This document shows positions 33,330 through 41,433 of a stretch of DNA of 64,000 nucleotides, piece after piece. Positions within the stretch are counted from its first letter, which is position 1; each line of letters begins with the position of its first letter. The position numbers and the translations under genes were made by a program. The notes below the pieces were generated by a model, which saw only the letters and a program-made list of their open reading frames with translations, was not told the origin of the DNA and ran no database searches. This DNA comes from JAALLB01 sp017643495 (GTDB taxonomy: Bacteria > Pseudomonadota > Alphaproteobacteria > Rhizobiales > Rhizobiaceae): positions 806,001 through 870,000 of the forward strand of contig OZ244147.1 of assembly GCA_965216105.1 (NCBI GenBank). Direction: 5' to 3'.

Positions 33330-34223
33330 TTAAGGCGATTGATGCCGGTTGCATGTGGCAACGGTCAGTTTCATTTCCTCCAACAAGCGTTCTGTCAGAT
33401 GGAGTTTGCTGCCGTCAATACGGGTAAGCAGACCAAGCTTGCGCGGACTGGTGTTCCTGTCGAGCGGGATCTTGCGCAATTGTTCGAATACCGGGTCGGG
33501 TACACACAGGTTCGGAACAATCGACACCCCGAGATTGTGAGCGACCATGCTGCAAAGGGTATCCAGTGATTCCATTTCCATGGCTGCGTGCAGCATGATG
33601 TTGTTGCGCTTCAGCCATTCATCCGCGAGTTGGGCAACGGCAGCACGTGCTGTCAGGTGTATGTAGGGCATTTCCGCAAGCAGCTTGCGAACATCGCCGG
33701 ATTCAATTTCCGGTGCAGTCAGCAGCACCATTTCCTCTTCCGCAAACGGGTGCCAGACAAGATTGTTGCCGAGTACGGGTTGCTTCGCGATCACTGCCGC
33801 ATCAAGTGCTCCGCGCTCGACCTGTTCGCAAAGGTCCGAAGAAAGACCGGGCACCACACGGATATGTACCTGCGGATAGGTTTGAACCAGTTGCTTGATG
33901 GATCGCGGTATCAGGCCGCGGATCATGGTGGGAATAGCTCCCAGTGTGAGTTCGCCCATCATGCTTGATGCACCGGCTACATCATCCAGCATGGTCTGGT
34001 ACTGATAGACGATGTCGCGGGCTTTCGGGACGAGGGCCTTGCCAAGTGCGTTGAGACGAGGGGTTTTCTGGCTGCGGTCAAACAGGGAAATCTGCAACTG
34101 GTCTTCAAGTCGTTTCATCTGCTGGCCGACAGCGGCCTGGGAAATGAACACCTTGTCCGCTGCAGCCTTGAAACTGCCCGTTTCCGAAATCGCGATCAGG
34201 GTTTTTAACAGGGTAATGGACAG
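33330..34223 (-). CDS. LysR-family transcriptional regulator, apparent CTG start
   Basis: LysR regulator with N-terminal winged HTH and a C-terminal effector-binding domain. The helix-turn-helix SETGSFKAAADKVFISQAAV is complete only if translation begins upstream of the first ATG/GTG/TTG in frame, a GTG at 34151 in the middle of the recognition region. The frame upstream reaches a TGA with no ATG, GTG or TTG. A CTG at 34223, with GGAG six bases before it, gives the typical beginning LSITLLKTLIAISETGSF and a normal length of 297 residues. It lies between the CoA-ligase gene and comD on the same strand and probably responds to a sulfonate or its breakdown product. Confidence 0.82.
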   Translation of the reverse strand: MSITLLKTLIAISETGSFKAAADKVFISQAAVGQQMKRLEDQLQISLFDRSQKTPRLNALGKALVPKARDIVYQYQTMLDDVAGASSMMGELTLGAIPTMIRGLIPRSIKQLVQTYPQVHIRVVPGLSSDLCEQVERGALDAAVIAKQPVLGNNLVWHPFAEEEMVLLTAPEIESGDVRKLLAEMPYIHLTARAAVAQLADEWLKRNNIMLHAAMEMESLDTLCSMVAHNLGVSIVPNLCVPDPVFEQLRKIPLDRNTSPRKLGLLTRIDGSKLHLTERLLEEMKLTVATCNRHQSP

Positions 34224-34258
34224 GGCAGGCTCCAGCTGCGGTTGAGAGGAGTCAGAGC

Positions 34259-35800
34259 CTAATTGTTGTCCAGGATTTCAGCAAGCTTGATGCGCTGGAT
34301 TTTGCCTGAAGGCCCCTTTGGCAGTTCTGGCAGGAAATGGATGTGATCCGGTGCCTTGAACTTCCCCAGCTTGTCTATGCACAGGTCCAGCAATTGCTGT
34401 TCGGTGACGCTGGAACCTTCCCGCAAGGCAACACCGGCTTCAATGCGCTGGCCGTAATTTCTGCAAGGACAGGCAAAAGCGGCAGCTTCAACCACATCGG
34501 AATGGCTGTAGAGTGCATCGTCAATTTCGCGCGGGGCAATGTTCTCGCCACCCTTTATGATCAGTTCTTTCAGCCTGCCGGTGATATAGACATAGCCTTG
34601 CTCATCCATCCTGCCTAGATCGCCCGTTCGCAGCCAGCCATCACTGGTCAGGGCTTCTGCGGTTGCATCGGGGTTGTTGAGATAACCCCGCATCACGTTT
34701 GGGCCGCGTACAAGCACTTCGCCTTCTGTTCCCCGGATCATCTCGCGCTGGGCTGTATCGGCAATCATGACTTCATTTCCATAGGCAATGCCGGGAGACC
34801 CGATCTTGCGTGTCCCCGGCGGCATCGGGTTTGACAGTATCTGGGCAGCAGTTTCGGTCAGTCCCATGGTCTCGATCACGGGTATGCCGAAAGCATTTTC
34901 GAAGGCCTCGTGAACATCGGGAGAAAGCGGTGCAGAGGCTGACCGGCCGAAGCGCAAGTGTTTGCAACCGGCTGCAACAGGTTTGCCGTTTTCCATGTCA
35001 TGCAGGAGATAGGAAATCTGTGTCGGAACAACCGAGAACCAGCTACAGGCCTGTGCTGCAATCGTTTGCCAGAATGTTGAAACAGAGAAACGACCCGGAA
35101 TAACCACGCTTCCCCCAGAAACCAGAGGTCCCATGATCGTTACACACAGCCCGTTGATATGATAAAGCGGCAAGACACACATCGCTCGGTCATTCCCGGA
35201 AAGCTGATGGGCTTCAGCCGCGTTTTTTCCGCCAGCCAGAAGGCTCTGGTGACTGAGCATCACACCTTTTGGCCTGCCGGTGGTGCCGGATGTGTACATC
35301 AGGAGTCCGTCAGTGCCGGCTTCTACCGGCTCGGTGCTTTCTGCATTTTCCTGTCCACTGACCGGCGTCATGTCTGATGGATCAAGGACAATGACCTGAT
35401 CATCCATTTCCGCAGCGGACAGTATCCCGGCTCCTTGTTTGTCGGCAAAAACCAGGCGGGTTTGCGAATGGTCGAGCACATATGAAATTGTGTCCTTGCC
35501 CGCCACCAGATTGATGGCTGTTGCCAGAAATCCCCCATACATGATGCCGAGGATCACGAGTGCAGCATCCGTACTGTTGGACATTGCATAGCCTACTGTG
35601 TCGCCTGGTTTCAGTCCGTGAGAACGGACAAGCCCGGCAATGGCCTGCATGCGCTCAAGACAATCGGAATAGGAAATTTCCTCGCCGGTTTCGGGATTGA
35701 TCAGGAAAGGCTTTGCAGGTGTCAGCTCTGCACGCATGTCCATCAGGGATGTGACGGACAGGCCTGTAATGTCGGCCCGTTCGTTCGGCATGTGGTTCAT
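34259..35800 (-). CDS. AMP-forming acyl-CoA synthetase, sulfoacetate-CoA ligase (SauT)-like
   Basis: A 513-residue adenylate-forming ligase. The P-loop is YTSGTTGRPKGVMLSH, the adenine-binding motif is ETMGLTETA, and later motifs are DGWLRTGDLGRMDEQGYVYITGR in outline and the catalytic Lys near the end in GPSGKIQRIKL. Beside an acylating aldehyde dehydrogenase and a TTT importer it resembles SauT, which activates sulfoacetate to sulfoacetyl-CoA. Substrate assignment rests on context, since such ligases are hard to tell apart by sequence. Its start overlaps the stop of the dehydrogenase gene by 4 bases (ATGA); an ATG three codons later is an alternative. Confidence 0.72.
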   Translation of the reverse strand: MNHMPNERADITGLSVTSLMDMRAELTPAKPFLINPETGEEISYSDCLERMQAIAGLVRSHGLKPGDTVGYAMSNSTDAALVILGIMYGGFLATAINLVAGKDTISYVLDHSQTRLVFADKQGAGILSAAEMDDQVIVLDPSDMTPVSGQENAESTEPVEAGTDGLLMYTSGTTGRPKGVMLSHQSLLAGGKNAAEAHQLSGNDRAMCVLPLYHINGLCVTIMGPLVSGGSVVIPGRFSVSTFWQTIAAQACSWFSVVPTQISYLLHDMENGKPVAAGCKHLRFGRSASAPLSPDVHEAFENAFGIPVIETMGLTETAAQILSNPMPPGTRKIGSPGIAYGNEVMIADTAQREMIRGTEGEVLVRGPNVMRGYLNNPDATAEALTSDGWLRTGDLGRMDEQGYVYITGRLKELIIKGGENIAPREIDDALYSHSDVVEAAAFACPCRNYGQRIEAGVALREGSSVTEQQLLDLCIDKLGKFKAPDHIHFLPELPKGPSGKIQRIKLAEILDNN

Positions 35801-37221
35801 TGGTTGCTGACTTTCCAGTAATCGTCAAAAATGCTTTCAACACTCGGTTCGTTCACAGGGATTGTTCGGATAACCTTCGTGATGTTCATGAGATGCTGGT
35901 GATTGAAATTTTCATCGATCGAATTGCCTCCCCAGCTGCCACAACCCATTGAAAGGGAAAAAGGCATTCCATTGTCAAAAGAGCCGCCGGTTGCAAAGGT
36001 GTGAGCCTGGTTGACAATGACGCGGCAAGTCGGAATTTCCCGGCCAAGCATCAGCGCACGTTCATCGTCATTGGTATGAATTCCGATGGAGTGACCTGCG
36101 CCCTGGTGAGAGAGAATTCGCCCGGCTGTCTGTTTGGCTTCTGCAAAGTCGCCAGCCCGGTAAATTGTGGTGACAAGTGAGAGCTTTTCTCCGGACTCGG
36201 GAAAGTCCGGGCCTATGCCCTGACCTTCGATAAGCAGAAAGCGGGCGCTTTCTGCATCCTCTACCTCAAGTTCTGCAACGTCAATTACCTGATCAACATC
36301 CCGTGCGATAATGTGCCGGTTGAGATGGCCGTTCTGAAACAGGGCCTGTTTAAGTTTTTCACCATTGCCGGAATCGAGTAGTCGCCCGCCAGCCTTGTGC
36401 AACTCGCGGACAAATTCATCATAAACCGCATCAACCACTACCAGGGCGTTTTCCGCAGAACAGGACGTGGCATTGTCAAAGGTCTTGGATGCGGTGATTT
36501 TTGCGGCCGCATCGGACAGGTTTGCAGTTTCGTCAATGATCACGGTTACATTGCCTGCACCAACGCCTATGGCCGGTGTTCCGGAAGAATAGGCACGGTG
36601 AACATTGTTCTGGCTGCCTGTGACAACCAGAAGGTCAACCGTTTCCATGAGGCGTTGTGCCTTGATCTTCGAAACGGGTGCGGGAATCATCTGTACAAGG
36701 TCATGGTCAAGGCCAATCCGGTCAAACTCGGCATGGATGTAGCCAAGCAGTTTTTCACACACCGCCACTCCCTTTGGTGAAGGGGAAAGAATGATGGCAT
36801 TGCCGCATTTAAGCGCATTGACCACATTGTTTGTTGGCGTGGCGACCGGGTTGGTGGAGGGGACAACGGCCCCCACGACGCCTACCGGACGGGCTATTTG
36901 TGTGATGCCGGTTGCCGGATCATCACTGATTACTCCGTGGGTTTTTGAATCCCGGATATCACGCAGGACACCAAGCGTCTTGCGGTGGTTCTTTATAATC
37001 TTGTCTTCTACATTGCCAAGGCCGGTTGTTTCGACAGCCATCGTGGCAAGTTCTTTGTTTCGCGCGGGCTCCATCAGTGCCCAGGCTGCTGCAAGTGCAG
37101 CATTGTCGTAGCGTGCCTGGTCGGCTCCTGCCTCAAACTTTTGCTGGGCGGCACGCGCGCGCGACACAAGTTCATCCACAAGGGTTTCTTCATCTTCAAG
37201 CTGGACAGGTGCTACTGACAT
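35797..37221 (-). CDS. CoA-acylating aldehyde dehydrogenase, sulfoacetaldehyde dehydrogenase (SauS)-like
   Basis: A 474-residue acylating aldehyde dehydrogenase from the ATG at 37221, which has AAGGAAAA upstream. The nucleophile Cys254 lies in NATSCSAENALVVV, and the cofactor-binding segments are VVPSTNPVATPTNN and VGAGNVTVII. Enzymes of this type interconvert an aldehyde and its acyl-CoA with NAD(P). With the SauT-like ligase downstream it would reduce sulfoacetyl-CoA to sulfoacetaldehyde, the same aldehyde that ComDE would make from sulfopyruvate. Acetaldehyde or succinate-semialdehyde specificity is possible by family alone. A frame reaching 37335 adds an unrelated N-terminus and is not the start. 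Confidence 0.78.
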   Translation of the reverse strand: MSVAPVQLEDEETLVDELVSRARAAQQKFEAGADQARYDNAALAAAWALMEPARNKELATMAVETTGLGNVEDKIIKNHRKTLGVLRDIRDSKTHGVISDDPATGITQIARPVGVVGAVVPSTNPVATPTNNVVNALKCGNAIILSPSPKGVAVCEKLLGYIHAEFDRIGLDHDLVQMIPAPVSKIKAQRLMETVDLLVVTGSQNNVHRAYSSGTPAIGVGAGNVTVIIDETANLSDAAAKITASKTFDNATSCSAENALVVVDAVYDEFVRELHKAGGRLLDSGNGEKLKQALFQNGHLNRHIIARDVDQVIDVAELEVEDAESARFLLIEGQGIGPDFPESGEKLSLVTTIYRAGDFAEAKQTAGRILSHQGAGHSIGIHTNDDERALMLGREIPTCRVIVNQAHTFATGGSFDNGMPFSLSMGCGSWGGNSIDENFNHQHLMNITKVIRTIPVNEPSVESIFDDYWKVSNQ

Positions 37222-37286
37222 TTTCTCGTTTTCCTTGTTCTCCGGACAGGCGGATTTCGGCCTGTCCGGAATTGCTTTCATGGTAA

Positions 37287-38258
37287 TCAAAGACCGGCGA
37301 GCAGTTCCTTGAGGGATTCCTGCCGCTTCTTCCACATGGCCTGAACCTCTTCACGGCTCATAATGCGTACAGGAGAGCCGCCTGCCTTCATTCGTTTGGT
37401 GACACGATCATTGGCAAACATCTCGGGAGCCTTTGCAGCAAGTTTGTCAATTACTTCCTGCGGGGTACCTTTCTTGACCATGAGACCGCGGAAATTCACA
37501 GAGGCATCGTCGACATTATAACCCGCCTCCATGAGGGTCGGCACATCGGGAAGGAACTCCTGATTGCGTTCCAGATCGGCAACTGCAAGAATTTTCACGT
37601 TACCGGCTTCGCGGGCGCGAAATGCATCGGAAAGGTTGTTGATGCCGCCCATCACGTCACCGGCAATCACTGCCTTCATGGCTGCTGCTCCGCCACCCTT
37701 GGTCGGGATGTAGGCAAACTTTGCGCCGGTCTCCTTTTCAAGCTGCAGGGCAGCAATATGGTGCCCTACAAAAAGGCCTGCTCCGGAAAGTGTGACCTTG
37801 CCGGGGTTCTCCTTTGCAAAATCGACCATGTCGCCAATCGTGTTGAATTCACTGTCGTTGCCGACAACGATAACAGCCGGATCAGCACCCCAGTTTGCAA
37901 CAGGCTCGAAACTGTCTGCCGAGTAGCTGACACCGCCCTTGATGGACTGGGCGATAAAGTGGGGCACATTGTAGGCCGACATCATGTAGCCGTCTGCATC
38001 TGCTTCATTGGCAAACCAGTTCCAGCCAACGCGGCCACCAGCGCCGGGTTTGTTGACGATATACATCGGTTGTCCGAAATATTCCTCGTTTCCGGCGACC
38101 ATTGTGACAATACGCGCCTGAAAGTCGGTTGCGCCGCCAGCCCCGTAGGAAACAGCGACACCGATTGGCCTGTCGGGAAAATCTGCAGCCCAGGCCGCCG
38201 TTGCTATGGCGGCTGCCGCTGCGGCACCCATTGTCAAACCCTTGATCCAGTTCCTCAT
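37287..38258 (-). CDS. tctC: Tripartite tricarboxylate transporter substrate-binding protein (TctC)
   Basis: A 323-residue periplasmic binding protein of the TctC/Bug family. From the ATG at 38258, with GGAGGAGA upstream, it starts with MRNWIKGLTMGAAAAAAIA and an Ala-Trp-Ala-Ala signal-cleavage region. The mature protein shows FPDRPIGVAVSYGAGGATDF and the VNKPGAGGRVGWN block that recognises carboxylates. With TctA and TctB it should import an organic acid, here probably a sulfonated carboxylate such as sulfoacetate or sulfolactate, inferred from the enzymes downstream. The gap to tctB is 29 bases. Confidence 0.9.
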   Translation of the reverse strand: MRNWIKGLTMGAAAAAAIATAAWAADFPDRPIGVAVSYGAGGATDFQARIVTMVAGNEEYFGQPMYIVNKPGAGGRVGWNWFANEADADGYMMSAYNVPHFIAQSIKGGVSYSADSFEPVANWGADPAVIVVGNDSEFNTIGDMVDFAKENPGKVTLSGAGLFVGHHIAALQLEKETGAKFAYIPTKGGGAAAMKAVIAGDVMGGINNLSDAFRAREAGNVKILAVADLERNQEFLPDVPTLMEAGYNVDDASVNFRGLMVKKGTPQEVIDKLAAKAPEMFANDRVTKRMKAGGSPVRIMSREEVQAMWKKRQESLKELLAGL

Positions 38259-38287
38259 GATTTCTCCTCCCATGATTTCGTTGCGGG

Positions 38288-38749
38288 TTAAAACCAGATG
38301 CCCCTTGGCGTCTGCACCTTGAGCAGAAGCGCGAAGAGGCCATACATGACAACCATGAAACAGGTGGTCACGATGATGCGCTTTACCCAACCCTGCACGT
38401 TCACAGGCGAAACAGGGTCGTAAAGCGTATAAAGCAGCAGGAACGTCACCCACGAGCTCAGGTAGAACCCGAGGAAGCGTGCTGCAAAGAAGACGTAGAC
38501 AAAAGCAATCACCAATCCCGGCAAAATCTTCAGGAAGGTATCTGCGGACATGCCATCCCCAACCTTGGCCATTCCTGCGACGGCACGTACCAGGTTCCAG
38601 GCGGCCAGCCCGGCAAAGAAGACCGATATCAGTCTGGGGAACAGAAATGCGTCAGCAGGCTCCTGATAGAAGCTTATCCAGGCTACCACTACGGCTATCA
38701 CGAAAATGAAAACAGCCGCGAATGTGTGTTGCAGGCGTGAGGTATCCAT
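38288..38749 (-). CDS. tctB: Tripartite tricarboxylate transporter small membrane protein (TctB)
   Basis: A 153-residue membrane protein with four hydrophobic segments, the architecture of TctB: helices around residues 10-28, 40-57, 75-108 (a longer hydrophobic stretch) and 123-145. The sequence itself is poorly conserved in the family, so the call depends on topology and on position between tctA and tctC. The ATG at 38749 overlaps the tctA stop by one base; a longer frame upstream runs inside tctA and is not real. The small subunit is thought to assist the large permease. Confidence 0.85.
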   Translation of the reverse strand: MDTSRLQHTFAAVFIFVIAVVVAWISFYQEPADAFLFPRLISVFFAGLAAWNLVRAVAGMAKVGDGMSADTFLKILPGLVIAFVYVFFAARFLGFYLSSWVTFLLLYTLYDPVSPVNVQGWVKRIIVTTCFMVVMYGLFALLLKVQTPRGIWF

Positions 38750-40260
38750 CAGCCAGCCTCCTCTGCAAGGGTGCTTGTCCGTCCCTGGATCATGTTGGAC
38801 CAGAAGCTGTACGCGATGGACACGACCACCAGAGTGATCAGCAGGATGTTGAGCGTGCCGGTCATGAAGTATTCGAACGGTCCGTTCTGTGCATTGGCAA
38901 TCAGGGAGCCCTGAATGAAGTTTGCTTCTGCAATGGGACCAAGAATAAGGCCCAGTACCAGCGGTGCGGCGGAAAAGCCGAACTTCTCTAGGAAATACAT
39001 GCCGATGCCCAGCGACAGCATGATGTATACATCGCCCATGGACTGCTGGACCGAATAGGAACCGAACAGGGCGAGTACCATCACGGCTGCGGCCATGATC
39101 GGCATGGGTGCCCTTGCAATGCGTGCCGCCCATGCAGCGGTATAGATGCCGAAAATAACCATCAGGATCTGACCGATCAGCATGGAGTTGATAAAGGTCC
39201 ACGCAACGTCCGGATGCTTTTCAAACAGGTCTGATCCCGGGAAAATGCCGTGTATCAGCAAGCCACCAAGCAGGACGGCTGCAGTCGGGCTGCCGGGAAT
39301 TGAAAGGGTGAGAAGGGGAACAAGTGATGGCCCAACCATCGCATTGTTTGCAGATTCTGCAGCAATTACTCCTTCACCATGACCTGTTCCGAACTTCTCT
39401 TTTTGTGAAGAAAACTTCCGGGACTGGTCATAAGCAACCAGTCCGGCGATCTGCCCGCCAACTCCTGGTATAAGGCCAATGATGCTGCCAATGATCGTGC
39501 CGATCGACAGGGCGCGGCCCGAGCGCCGCAATTCGCCTACAGACTTGCTGATCGGGTGCTTCGGCACCTCGATCTGCTCGATGTCACGCGACTGCCTGCC
39601 TTTCGAGAACATGTCGAGCACCTGGGGTATGGCAAAAAGGCCAATCAGGGCGGCAATGATGTTGATCCCGCCGGTCAGCGAGTCGGAGAAGATGAATCTT
39701 GGAACACCCAGGTTGTCATCGTAGCCGATGGTCGAAAGCCACAAGCCGATACATCCCGACAGCAGGCCTTTCACAAAGGATTTTGAATCAAGTGATCCAA
39801 TGACCGTGACACCAAGGATGGAGATCCAGAACAGTTCTGACGGGCCGAACTCAAGTGCCCAGCTGGCAAGAACGGGTGTGAGGAAGATCAACAGCATCAC
39901 GCCGGTTACGCCGCCAATCCCCGAGGACAGGAAAGAGAGGTGAAGGGCACGTGCTCCCTCACCATTTTTCGCCATCGCATTACCGTCCAGCGAAGTGGCA
40001 ATGTTTGCCGGTGCACCGGGGATTTTCAGCAGGATTGCGCTGACGGCACCCCCTGCCACGGTAGAGGTATATGCAGCACCAAGCAGGATCAGCCCCTGGG
40101 TTGGTGAAAGGTGGAATGTGAATGGAATGAGCAATGCGACTGCCATGGTGGGGGACAGGCCCGGTGTGGCACCGAGAATCAGTCCGCCGACCGTTCCTCC
40201 AATCAGCAGCAACAATGATAGTGGTTCGAAAACGCCTCCGAAATAGGCCAGAAACTCCAT
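38749..40260 (-). CDS. tctA: Tripartite tricarboxylate transporter large permease (TctA)
   Basis: A 503-residue permease with about ten to twelve membrane spans. The start region MEFLAYFGGVFEPLSLLLL, the segment GATPGLSPTMAVALLIPFTF and the repeat-related GLIPGVGGQIAGLVAYDQS are the paired conserved motifs of TctA. It is first in the minus-strand run tctA-tctB-tctC-sauS-sauT, with ATG at 40260. The LacI-type palindrome at 40326-40343 lies 66 bases upstream, so the divergent regulator probably controls it. The substrate is inferred from downstream genes, not from the permease. Confidence 0.92.
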   Translation of the reverse strand: MEFLAYFGGVFEPLSLLLLIGGTVGGLILGATPGLSPTMAVALLIPFTFHLSPTQGLILLGAAYTSTVAGGAVSAILLKIPGAPANIATSLDGNAMAKNGEGARALHLSFLSSGIGGVTGVMLLIFLTPVLASWALEFGPSELFWISILGVTVIGSLDSKSFVKGLLSGCIGLWLSTIGYDDNLGVPRFIFSDSLTGGINIIAALIGLFAIPQVLDMFSKGRQSRDIEQIEVPKHPISKSVGELRRSGRALSIGTIIGSIIGLIPGVGGQIAGLVAYDQSRKFSSQKEKFGTGHGEGVIAAESANNAMVGPSLVPLLTLSIPGSPTAAVLLGGLLIHGIFPGSDLFEKHPDVAWTFINSMLIGQILMVIFGIYTAAWAARIARAPMPIMAAAVMVLALFGSYSVQQSMGDVYIMLSLGIGMYFLEKFGFSAAPLVLGLILGPIAEANFIQGSLIANAQNGPFEYFMTGTLNILLITLVVVSIAYSFWSNMIQGRTSTLAEEAG

Positions 40261-40325
40261 GGCCTCATCTGCCTCCCAACAGTAAATAATCGCAACGTTG
40301 ACCGACGCTAAGGCATGAAAACAAA

Positions 40326-40343
40326 AATGCAAACGTTTTCATT
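40326..40343. promoter_or_regulatory. LacI-family operator between tctA and its regulator gene
   Basis: AATGCAAACGTTTTCATT is a near-perfect dyad around a central CG: TGCAAAC pairs with GTTTTCA at six of seven positions, the classic LacI/PurR/GalR form. It lies 40 bases before the LacI gene and 66 before tctA, where it could control both. Confidence 0.75.
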
Positions 40344-40382
40344 TTGAAAGTTTACGTCTATTCTGACGGGCGGAGGAGATAC

Positions 40383-41417
40383 ATGAAACAGGCCCGGTCA
40401 AGAAAAGGAGCGCCCGGAATTCTGGATGTTGCCAAGCGTGCAGGTGTGTCCCCGGCTACCGTTTCGCGGTTTTACAATGCCCCTGATGTTGTTCGTCCGG
40501 TTACACGAAAACGGATTGAGGAGGCCGCGCAGGACCTGGGTTACATCCGCGACCGCATGGCGGGAACCATGCATCACGGCTTCTCGGGTACATTCGGGTT
40601 GATTGTTCCCACTATCGACAATGCCATCTTTTCGGAAATGATCGAGGCTTTTTCGACAAGGCTTCAGGAGCATGAACGAACCATGCTCATTGCTGCCCAC
40701 GGATATGACCTGGCTCTGGAAACGGCAATTGTACGCTCGTTGCTGGAGCGCAGGATCGACGGTGTGGCGCTGGTCGGTTTCGATCATGATACCGTCCCCT
40801 TCAACATGCTGGAACAACGCGATGTTCCGGTTATCTCAATCTGGAACTATCAGGAAGACGCGCCACTGCCGTGCATTGGTGCCGACAATAGGAAAGCGGG
40901 CTCACTGGTCATGCAGCATCTGGTTGACCTTGGTCACCGGGATATCGCATTGCTGTTTCCTGAGACAGGCACAAATGACCGGGCTCGCGACCGGTTAAAG
41001 GGTGCGTTGGAAACAGCCGGGCAGAACGGGATTACCATTGCGCCAGACAGGCTGCTTTCCTGTCCCTATGACATCGGGGAAAGCAAGGCATTTGCCGAAC
41101 CGCTTCTCAGGGATAACCGGCCCAGTGCCATTCTTTGTTGCAATGATGTGATTGCGCACGGGGTCGTCTATGCCTGCCAGGGGTTGGGCCTGTCCCTGCC
41201 CCGGGATGTTTCGGTGGCCGGAATCGGGGATTTCCGTGGCTCGGAGCACATGGAGCCCGGGCTGACAACAGTTCGCCTGCCAGCCAGAAGGATAGGGCGG
41301 CTGGCAGCCGATACGCTGCTCACAATGTGTGAAACCGGCATGATGCCGAACCCGCCCAATCTGGCAATCGAACTGGTGCTCAAGAAGCGCGGCTCAACAG
41401 CACGGATCGCAGATTGA
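40383..41417 (+). CDS. LacI-family transcriptional regulator
   Basis: A 344-residue regulator from the ATG at 40383, which has a strong GGAGGAGA ribosome-binding site; a TTG at 40344 abuts the operator and was rejected. The N-terminal helix-turn-helix is ILDVAKRAGVSPATVSRFYN, with the hinge helix Glu-Glu-Ala-Ala-Gln-Asp-Leu-Gly-Tyr after it. The rest is a periplasmic-binding-protein-like effector domain (FGLIVPTIDNAIFSEMIEAF). It is transcribed away from tctA and probably represses the TTT operon and itself through the palindrome at 40326. The effector is unknown; it may be the imported acid. Its 3' end faces the M3 peptidase gene 16 bases away. Confidence 0.93.
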   Translation: MKQARSRKGAPGILDVAKRAGVSPATVSRFYNAPDVVRPVTRKRIEEAAQDLGYIRDRMAGTMHHGFSGTFGLIVPTIDNAIFSEMIEAFSTRLQEHERTMLIAAHGYDLALETAIVRSLLERRIDGVALVGFDHDTVPFNMLEQRDVPVISIWNYQEDAPLPCIGADNRKAGSLVMQHLVDLGHRDIALLFPETGTNDRARDRLKGALETAGQNGITIAPDRLLSCPYDIGESKAFAEPLLRDNRPSAILCCNDVIAHGVVYACQGLGLSLPRDVSVAGIGDFRGSEHMEPGLTTVRLPARRIGRLAADTLLTMCETGMMPNPPNLAIELVLKKRGSTARIAD

Positions 41418-41433
41418 GACTGGTTGCTGCTCG

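Noticed and set aside
34259..37221. CoA ligase and acylating dehydrogenase as an ordinary acetate/acetaldehyde pair
   Set aside because: Not excluded by sequence, but the TTT importer and ComDE-like genes in the same run make a sulfonate role more likely, so it is kept as the alternative only.
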